DNA from: Candidatus Bathyarchaeota archaeon UBA185
GTDB taxonomy: Archaea; Thermoproteota; Bathyarchaeia; 40CM-2-53-6
DNA: 10,153 nt
Assembly: GCA_002495485.1 (NCBI GenBank)
Contig: DAFH01000050.1
Coordinates: 1,475-11,627 of the forward strand
Direction of reading: 5' to 3'
How positions within the stretch are numbered: the first letter of the stretch is position 1; each line of letters opens with the position of its first letter. The translations under genes were made by a program, and so were the position numbers. The notes beneath the pieces were generated by a model that made no database searches, had not been told where the DNA came from, and saw only the letters and a list, made by a program, of their open reading frames with translations. This document shows positions 5,863 to 10,153 of this stretch, piece after piece.

Positions 5863-7149
5863 TTAGACCCAGCCTCTGATCTTCATTGCGTCGGTGACTT
5901 TTCCGATGGCGTAGATGTAGGCGCCTGTGCGCATGTCGACGTTGTGCTTCTGTGTCGTCTTCCAGACCTCTGCGAACGCGTTCACCATTATCGTCTTCAG
6001 CCGGTGGTCGACCTCCTCGGCGCTCCAGTAGAGATGCTGGAGGTTCTGGACCCATTCGAGGTAGCTGGTGCTGACGCCTCCCGAGTTCGCGAGAATGTCC
6101 GGGACCACGGTGACCTTGTTCCGGAACAGGATGTCGTCTGCCTCTGGGGCTGTTGGTCCGTTAGCGCCCTCCGCGACGAGTTTTGCCCTGATCTTCTTTG
6201 CATTGTCCGCCGTGATCACGTCTTCGAGGGCCGCCGGGATCAGTATGTCAACGTCCATCTCCAACAGCTCCTCGTTGGTGACTGCCTGGGTTCCGGGTAG
6301 GTTGAGGACGCTGCCGGTCTTCTGCTTGAAATCGTTGACCTCGTTGTACTTGAGTCCAGACTGTCTGTACGCTCCACCCTTCGAGTCGGAGACTGCGACG
6401 ATTTTCGCTCCTGTCTCTTCGATGAACTTGTGCGCCCAGGATCCGCAGTTGCCCCATCCTTGAATGGCACAGGTGCTGTTCTTGAGATTCATCTTGAGGT
6501 GGCGGGCTGCTTCTTCGACGCTGATCGAGACTCCACGGCCTGTGGCTGAGTCGCGGCCGAGTGATCCGCCCACGATGAGCGGCTTTCCCGTCACTACGGC
6601 GAATGGGTTGAGGTGCTCGCGCTTGCTGTACTCGTCCATGAACCACGCCATCGTCTGTCCGTCGGTGTAGACGTCCGGTGCTGGGATGTCTCTGAAGGGT
6701 CCGACGATTTCGCTGATCATCGAGAAGAACGTCCTCGACAATCTCTCAAGCTCTGTCTTCGATAGGCTCTTCGGGTTTACAGTGACCCCTCCTTTTCCGC
6801 CGCCGAAGGGTATGCCTGCGACCGCGCACTTCCATGTCATCCACATCGAGAGTGCCATTACTTCGTCGATGGTGACGTTGGGGTGGTAGCGTATTCCGCC
6901 CTTGTAGGGTCCTAGAGCATTGTTGTGCTGACTCCTAAAGCCTTGGTAGAGCAGTATTCTTCCGTCGTCCATCCGTACTGGAAAGTTGACTGTCAGTATT
7001 CTTCGAGGCTTCCGTAGGATTTCTTGGATGTTCGGGTCCAGCTTCATGATGTCCGCGGCGCGCTGGAATTGTTCTACTGCCATGTCGTACTGGGTCTTGA
7101 TCCCCACGCTTACAGGGGTTCCTTCATGCTTCGAAATTGTTTCGAGCAA
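5863..7149 (-). CDS. gdhA: Glutamate dehydrogenase (NAD(P)-dependent)
   Basis: Catalyses reversible oxidative deamination of glutamate to 2-oxoglutarate and ammonia, a soluble enzyme usually hexameric, linking nitrogen assimilation to the TCA pool. The 428-residue length is normal. Active-site segments are intact: GPYKGGIRYHP (Lys83), WMTWKCAVAGIPFGGGKGG (Lys107 and catalytic Lys119), and PAPDVYTDGQTMAWFMDEY (Asp159). The nucleotide domain shows AIQGWGNCGSWAHKF (228-242), where most relatives have GxGNVG, then IVAVSDSKGG and VAEGANGPTAPEAD. LANSGGVSTSYLEWVQN and the C-terminal KIRGWV are also typical. NAD versus NADP preference cannot be read safely. The start is TTG 7149, since a TGA lies in frame six bases upstream of it; GTG at codon 15 is the other choice. 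It is followed by a strong terminator. A relic of its 3' end lies at 84-163. Confidence 0.95.
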   Translation of the reverse strand: MLETISKHEGTPVSVGIKTQYDMAVEQFQRAADIMKLDPNIQEILRKPRRILTVNFPVRMDDGRILLYQGFRSQHNNALGPYKGGIRYHPNVTIDEVMALSMWMTWKCAVAGIPFGGGKGGVTVNPKSLSKTELERLSRTFFSMISEIVGPFRDIPAPDVYTDGQTMAWFMDEYSKREHLNPFAVVTGKPLIVGGSLGRDSATGRGVSISVEEAARHLKMNLKNSTCAIQGWGNCGSWAHKFIEETGAKIVAVSDSKGGAYRQSGLKYNEVNDFKQKTGSVLNLPGTQAVTNEELLEMDVDILIPAALEDVITADNAKKIRAKLVAEGANGPTAPEADDILFRNKVTVVPDILANSGGVSTSYLEWVQNLQHLYWSAEEVDHRLKTIMVNAFAEVWKTTQKHNVDMRTGAYIYAIGKVTDAMKIRGWV

Positions 7150-7271
7150 TTTTCACATCGGCCCAGCGGGGAAAGCGCGCTTCATCTCTATCTTATCCCG
7201 AACAAGTGAGGGCAGAAATCGCAAGTTCGAAAATAGTTGCCACGCTCGCAACGTGTCTACGTACACAGAGC

Positions 7272-7284
7272 ACTACTTTGTAGT
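7272..7284. repeat. Small dyad in the dehydrogenase/membrane-protein spacer
   Basis: ACTAC-TTT-GTAGT is a perfect 5-3-5 palindrome in the divergent gap between the dehydrogenase gene and the plus-strand membrane protein gene. GTTGC (7236-7240) and GCAAC (7248-7252) form another 5-bp pair nearby. Both are short enough to arise by chance. They are possible regulator sites only. Confidence 0.25.
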
Positions 7285-7353
7285 TCAAAGCGGCCGATTT
7301 GTGGACCGTTAAGCTAAGTGGTGTCGCAACAGATTTTCCAGACGATCGGTTCA

Positions 7354-7734
7354 ATGAAGATTACGCGGACGGTACTCGTGGTTGCGGTCGCCCTGATGCT
7401 GGAGTCGGTTCTCAGGATTGTCTTCTTTTACATGGGAGCCGTCCAAGGAAACCAGCTCCTATCCAATCCACCATCGACAGGCGTGATGAATGCGATCTTG
7501 GCAATCGATCTCGCTTTGGGACTGGCGGGGCTTATTGCCGTAGCGGGACTCGTTCGAACAACGCTGTGGGGCTATTGGGCAACGATCCTCATCAGCATAG
7601 TCACGATCGCCTTCGACGCTGTCTTCGGCGTTGCGGTGTCGTTCACCGCTTTCGCTGGACTAGTTCTACCAGTCGCCCTCTTGCCCATCCTGCTGTCGGC
7701 GCGAACAGGATACATGCATCAGTATCGAGTCTAG
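7354..7734 (+). CDS. Four-helix membrane protein, unknown function
   Basis: From ATG 7354 the product has 126 residues and four hydrophobic segments: about 6-28 (VLVVAVALMLESVLRIVFFY), 45-66, 71-91 (WGYWATILISIVTIAF) and 93-114. Short polar loops and a Tyr/Arg tail (GYMHQYRV) complete it. Acidic residues inside helices 1-3 (Glu17, Asp52, Asp88) are unusual and may be functional or pair with Arg. I do not recognise the family. In-frame GTG codons at 7318 and 7321 give a 12-residue longer form. A weak TTAAG at about 7310-7314 sits about 42 bases before the ATG, which would fit the shorter one. It is divergent from the dehydrogenase and convergent with the cysteine-rich mini-ORF. Confidence 0.68.
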   Translation: MKITRTVLVVAVALMLESVLRIVFFYMGAVQGNQLLSNPPSTGVMNAILAIDLALGLAGLIAVAGLVRTTLWGYWATILISIVTIAFDAVFGVAVSFTAFAGLVLPVALLPILLSARTGYMHQYRV

Positions 7735-7742
7735 TTTCTCGA

Positions 7743-7868
7743 TCAGTCCAAGAGTAATAGATCCGGCTGTACGACTGCTCTCGGCATACTCGGCATCCCT
7801 TGGCTACACTTGGGACACGTACATTTCGGATCCTCGCACTGGTCACAGGGCACACGGCAGAGTGGCAC
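7743..7868 (-). CDS. Candidate 41-residue cysteine-rich protein
   Basis: GTG at 7868 opens a 41-codon frame whose first half carries six cysteines: PLCRVPCDQCEDPKCTCPKC. The inner spacing is CxxC, four residues, CxC, then xxC. The tail is short and hydrophobic (VVQPDLLLLD). Clustering of Cys with Asp, Glu and Lys suggests a one-metal knuckle or a metal-binding mini-protein. A second GTG five codons in (7853) would keep five of the six Cys. I see no clear ribosome site. It sits 77 bases downstream of the TMEM175 gene on the same strand, in a gap otherwise without genes. A 70-codon frame overlaps it in another register but lacks such a pattern. Recognised from composition only. Confidence 0.35.
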   Translation of the reverse strand: MPLCRVPCDQCEDPKCTCPKCSQGMPSMPRAVVQPDLLLLD

Positions 7869-7930
7869 GCGACTCTGACACGTAAGCAACTCGGTGAGAG
7901 AGACCCGAAGGATGCTCTTAATTCTTGTCG

Positions 7931-7935
7931 AAAAA
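7931..7935 (-). terminator. T-run terminator of the TMEM175 gene
   Basis: On the minus strand GGTTTTTCG begins about 11 bases after the stop codon at 7946. A short T run without a hairpin is the usual archaeal intrinsic terminator. Read-through would reach the cysteine-rich mini-ORF. Confidence 0.35.
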
Positions 7936-7945
7936 CCAGCGACGA

Positions 7946-8584
7946 CTATTCCGGGGCTCTCGTCCCGACGGCGTAGAATATGGCCACCGCGAGCGTCAAG
8001 ACCAGGCTAAGCAGTCCACTGAAGAAAGCGACGAGGAACGCTAGTCCGTAGACCGTCGGCCCGACGAGCAGATTTCGCTGCATCCTGTTCGATTCTTCTT
8101 GAGTCTTAGCATCGGGCCCTACCAGTTTCTTGTTGTGAAATGCGTCGTGCCAGAGTATGTTCCAGGCGATCGATAGTAGAAGGAATGTTCCGGAGTAGAA
8201 AACGGCCGCCGTCTGCGAATCGCCCGACAGTATGTGGTCAGATACGAGAGAGGTCGTAAACGGTGTCAGCGTCACGAAGAAGAGCAGAAAACCGTTGAGG
8301 AACATGAACCGTCTATTGATCCGGACAATGTAACTGAACATCTCATGGTGACCAACCCACATGATCAGGATGGTCGCGAAACTCGTTACATACGCGAAGA
8401 AGCTCGGCCACTGGTTCAGAAGACCCTGTAAAAGCGAGACAGAAGAGCTCGCACTCTGCACCGGATCCTTCAGATAAAGCACCAACAACGTGATTGCAAA
8501 GGCAAACACGCCGTCGCTGAACGCTTCAAGCCTAGCAGAATCCTTCTGCCCGAACCTCTCTGGTGCTCCCGTCGCCTCTGACAT
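7946..8584 (-). CDS. TMEM175-family potassium channel
   Basis: Prokaryotic TMEM175 (DUF1211) proteins are small potassium-permeable channels with six membrane helices that assemble as tetramers. The hallmark of helix 1, RLEAFSDGVFAFAITLLVL (18-36), is intact and fits the family motif RxxxFSDGVxAxxxTLL. Further helices follow at about 62-80 (SFFAYVTSFATILIMWVGHH), 95-116, 128-147 and a C-terminal pair at 172-207. The 212-residue length is normal for one repeat. An upstream in-frame GTG at 8593 is unlikely to be the start: the TATA box at 8610-8616 is centred 29 bases before the ATG at 8584, so transcription should begin at or just before the ATG. The mRNA is probably leaderless or nearly so. 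It lies downstream of, and on the same strand as, the thioredoxin-fold gene but has its own promoter. Confidence 0.9.
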   Translation of the reverse strand: MSEATGAPERFGQKDSARLEAFSDGVFAFAITLLVLYLKDPVQSASSSVSLLQGLLNQWPSFFAYVTSFATILIMWVGHHEMFSYIVRINRRFMFLNGFLLFFVTLTPFTTSLVSDHILSGDSQTAAVFYSGTFLLLSIAWNILWHDAFHNKKLVGPDAKTQEESNRMQRNLLVGPTVYGLAFLVAFFSGLLSLVLTLAVAIFYAVGTRAPE

Positions 8585-8609
8585 TCTCCGCACTTCATCC
8601 CGGAGTCGG

Positions 8610-8616
8610 TATAAAT
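8610..8616 (-). promoter_or_regulatory. TATA box of the TMEM175 gene
   Basis: TATAAAT on the plus strand, ATTTATA on the transcribed strand, centred 29 bases before the ATG at 8584. With an archaeal spacing of about 26 bases to the first transcribed base, the transcript begins within a few bases of the start codon. Confidence 0.65.
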
Positions 8617-8676
8617 TCTGGCGGGGAATTTCCAGAAGGCGCGCGCGAAGAGAAAGAGTGATCTTAGGCGATATCC

Positions 8677-9096
8677 TCAGGCGGGTTTCTGCGCTTGTCT
8701 CGCGTATGATTCGGCGAGATCAAACGCGCTGTTGATCTGCTTCTCCAGCTCCTCCATCTTCGGATAGGCCGCCCTGTAGTGCTCCAAGGGTCCGTACTCG
8801 CTCTTGACGTGGATCATGTACGTCGGATAGGACCCGTGATGGAACGTTCGCTTTGCCTGCTCCGACTCACGAACGTCCCCCTCGCTGTACTGCACGTGCA
8901 GATTCGAGAACGCAACCCTGCCGTGATGCTGACTATCGAGTCTAGCGGCCAGCTCTTGGAAGAGAGGTTTCTGTTCAACGCAGCCCGAGCAACCATCTCT
9001 CGTAATAGACGTCACATAGACAAGTCCATATTCCTTCACGATAGAATCGAGTGGGTCAGCCCCGGATTCGCCGAGAGTCTTGAGGTCAAACCTCAT
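8677..9096 (-). CDS. Thioredoxin-fold protein with CxxC
   Basis: From ATG 9096 the product has 139 residues. It shows a thioredoxin order: strand GLVYVTSI (24-31), redox motif CSGC (36-39) at the start of a helix (VEQKPLFQELAARL), strand VAFSNLHV (61-68), then Tyr90-Pro91 (GSYPTYMIHV), which supplies the cis-proline opposite the active site. A C-terminal helix (MEELEKQINSAFDLAESYAR) follows. It probably acts in cytoplasmic dithiol/disulfide exchange; there is no signal peptide. The sequence differs from classical WCGPC, so the partner is unclear. The frame is open back to 9294, but those residues cross the promoter and the divergent spacer. A TATA box at 9162-9168 would leave a leader of about 42 bases before ATG 9096. 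It is divergent from the ABC permease gene. Confidence 0.8.
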   Translation of the reverse strand: MRFDLKTLGESGADPLDSIVKEYGLVYVTSITRDGCSGCVEQKPLFQELAARLDSQHHGRVAFSNLHVQYSEGDVRESEQAKRTFHHGSYPTYMIHVKSEYGPLEHYRAAYPKMEELEKQINSAFDLAESYARQAQKPA

Positions 9097-9161
9097 GATT
9101 GGTGACGGTTGGACGGTCTGAGTCAAGGCGATCGCACACGTTCGAAAACCACGATTCGACG

Positions 9162-9168
9162 ATATAAT
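9162..9168 (-). promoter_or_regulatory. TATA-like box of the thioredoxin-fold gene
   Basis: ATATAAT on the plus strand, ATTATAT on the transcribed strand, inside the divergent spacer. It is centred about 70 bases before ATG 9096. An ATG overlapping it (9171) cannot be on the transcript if this box is used. Confidence 0.45.
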
Positions 9169-9199
9169 CATGCCTGAGAAAGAATAATCGGTAATGGAA

Positions 9200-9214
9200 G
9201 AACGAGACTCGTTC
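9200..9214. promoter_or_regulatory. Perfect 15-base palindrome in a divergent promoter region
   Basis: GAACGAG-A-CTCGTTC has two perfect 7-base arms around one base. It lies about 32 bases from the TATA box of the thioredoxin-fold gene and about 37 bases before that of the ABC permease gene. It could therefore serve as a shared operator for both. CGATCGCA occurs on either side of it (9129-9136 and 9224-9231). Confidence 0.45.
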
Positions 9215-9250
9215 CGCAACGGCCGATCGCAATGGTTTGATCGAATGGCG

Positions 9251-9255
9251 TATAT
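9251..9255 (+). promoter_or_regulatory. TATA box of the ABC permease gene
   Basis: TATAT centred 29 bases before the ATG at 9282, so the mRNA should start at or just before that codon. This is the main reason to reject the longer in-frame start at 9237, which lies upstream of the box. Confidence 0.5.
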
Positions 9256-9281
9256 CGCGTAACGGTTGTCCACGAACGTTA

Positions 9282-10007
9282 ATGGCCGCGTCATCCAGTT
9301 CCGAGGAGCCGCTTTCGCTGCTCCGGATCACTATCCGGCGGTCGATCACCGTCGGCCGAGCCGGTCTCATCTACGGCACTGGAGTGTCGCTGTTCCTCAC
9401 GATCATCCTAGGTGTCTCGTCTCCTAACGGCCTAACCGCGGGGATGCCAATCTTCCTCCCCATCTTCGCAACCGCAGGGTCATTGGGGGGATTGACGGTC
9501 TTCACCAGCGACCGGCTCAAGGGAGTACTCGAGTACCTAATGGCCTACGGGATCTCTCCCCGCCGCCAGTTTGCGAACATTCTAGTCGCCAGCCTAGTCT
9601 CCGCCACCATCGTATTGGCAATCGCAACTGCGGTCGGCACAATCATCTTCCTAGTCCAAGGATACGCTTCGAACACCTTCTTCCTCCTGATCGCCTTCTA
9701 CTCCCTCCCCATGACCTATGCCTCGGCCGCTTTCGTCGCGATCGTCGGCATGTACTGGACCGCCCTATCCTCGCCTCGACAGGGAATGAACAGCCCAATC
9801 GGAGTAGCACCATTCATCGGAATACTCCCGTCCATCGCGACGCTCGGCGCAACCGTGGCTCTCGGGGCGGCGGGACTAGACATCACCGGCCCCTCATTTC
9901 TCATAGTAACAAGCATCGCAGTGGGGCTAGTCGCGGCCCTCGTACTGGTACTCCTCGGCAGGATCGGACGCTTACTGAGGCGAGAGAGGCTGCTCTCACC
10001 AGCCTAG
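9282..10007 (+). CDS. ABC-2 type transporter permease
   Basis: 241 residues. A cytoplasmic N-terminus (to about 27) leads into six hydrophobic segments: about 28-45, 53-73, 102-126, 131-158, 175-200 and 206-227. Between helices 2 and 3 lies the cytoplasmic stretch SDRLKGVLEYLMAYGISPRRQFAN (76-99 in full), the coupling motif of ABC-2 permeases (compare E-x-LLa-PisR). It would form the membrane channel of an ABC exporter. The substrate (drug, lipid, copper-related or polysaccharide) cannot be told. The ATPase partner follows after six bases, so they form an operon. The start is ATG 9282 because the promoter box at 9251 excludes the upstream ATG. C-terminal RRERLL is basic, as expected for the inner side. 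Confidence 0.88.
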   Translation: MAASSSSEEPLSLLRITIRRSITVGRAGLIYGTGVSLFLTIILGVSSPNGLTAGMPIFLPIFATAGSLGGLTVFTSDRLKGVLEYLMAYGISPRRQFANILVASLVSATIVLAIATAVGTIIFLVQGYASNTFFLLIAFYSLPMTYASAAFVAIVGMYWTALSSPRQGMNSPIGVAPFIGILPSIATLGATVALGAAGLDITGPSFLIVTSIAVGLVAALVLVLLGRIGRLLRRERLLSPA

Positions 10008-10013
10008 GAGGAA

Positions 10014-10153
10014 GTGGGAACGTTGCAAGGAGCCAAAGAAGTATCGCGGTCCACGGCCGGAATCGGAATCGCGTGCAAATCGATAACCGCCGGCTATCTC
10101 GGATCCAAAGTCCTCCGCGACATATCCTTCCAGATAGACGAGCCAGCCATCTC
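10014..10153 (+). CDS. ABC transporter ATP-binding protein (5' part only)
   Basis: The first 46 codons run to the right edge. After a short leader, the sequence reads CKSITAGYLGSKVLRDISFQ (21-40) then IDEPAI, which is the start of an ABC ATPase domain just before the Walker A loop. That loop and all catalytic motifs lie beyond the window. AGGAGGA at 10006-10012, overlapping the permease stop, is a strong ribosome site. GTG 10014 is very close to it, while TTG 10023 has a ten-base gap and may be the real start. It supplies energy for the permease encoded just upstream. Confidence 0.8.
   Translation, partial: MGTLQGAKEVSRSTAGIGIACKSITAGYLGSKVLRDISFQIDEPAI

Noticed and set aside
5581..6300. Long plus-strand open frame opposite the dehydrogenase and epimerase genes
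   Set aside because: It crosses two well-supported genes and their terminator, has no recognisable domain, and its composition is the antisense image of those genes.
7261..7290. GTACACAGAG near the dehydrogenase promoter as another dyad copy
   Set aside because: Only the first six bases agree; the core and right arm do not match.
7643..7855. 70-codon minus-strand frame overlapping the end of the four-helix protein gene
   Set aside because: It runs antisense into a supported gene and has no domain pattern; the overlapping Cys-rich frame at 7743-7868 is the better candidate.
8490..8510. Third copy of the dyad core (TTGCAAAG at about 8494-8501)
   Set aside because: It lies inside the conserved helix of the TMEM175 coding region and lacks both GTAC arms.
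9097..9294. N-terminal extension of the thioredoxin-fold protein to 9294
   Set aside because: The extension would contain the TATA box, the palindrome and part of the divergent permease gene; the translated residues do not look like a signal peptide or domain.

Overview
The window reads as a compact, gene-dense stretch of an archaeal chromosome. The evidence is a winged-helix/MEDS regulator of a type common in archaea, archaeal-style membrane families (DUF1614, TMEM175), AT-rich TATA-like boxes about 29 bases before two start codons that imply leaderless or nearly leaderless mRNAs, and frequent TTG and GTG starts. A TACK-type lineage (Thaumarchaeota/Bathyarchaeia-like) is my best guess. No rRNA, tRNA, ribosomal protein or other marker is present, so that placement is inference.

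Left part (1-1300). Bases 84-163 repeat the very end of the glutamate dehydrogenase gene found at 5863, with its downstream flank. It is a truncated relic on the minus strand. Beside it (169-388) is a possible short membrane-protein gene broken by a one-base shift in a G run. Then come a two-CxxC zinc-ribbon protein (420-725, +) and an unrecognised 137-residue protein with one hydrophobic segment (864-1277, -).

Middle part (1300-4800). A DUF1269-like glycine-zipper protein with a long coiled-coil tail (1491-2342, +) is followed by a foldable 3' region and a 62-residue hypothetical protein (minus). Next is a winged-helix regulator fused to a MEDS sensory domain (2845-3774, +), convergent with a DUF1614 membrane protein (3937-4635, -). 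The DUF1269 and DUF1614 genes share a nearly identical 24-base, partly dyad-symmetric element directly upstream, in the same orientation and with an A-rich box at a similar offset. This looks like an operator defining a small regulon, and it is the most interesting feature of the window.

Central metabolic part (4800-7300). An atypical SDR/NAD-dependent epimerase-like protein (minus) lies downstream of an NAD(P)-dependent glutamate dehydrogenase (minus). A strong hairpin followed by T6 separates the two.

Right part (7300-10153). This holds a four-helix membrane protein (+), a possible 41-residue cysteine-rich mini-protein (minus), a TMEM175-type potassium channel (minus) and a CxxC thioredoxin-fold protein (minus). 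The thioredoxin-fold gene is divergent from an ABC-2 permease (+), whose ATPase partner runs off the right edge. The divergent spacer carries a perfect 15-base palindrome.
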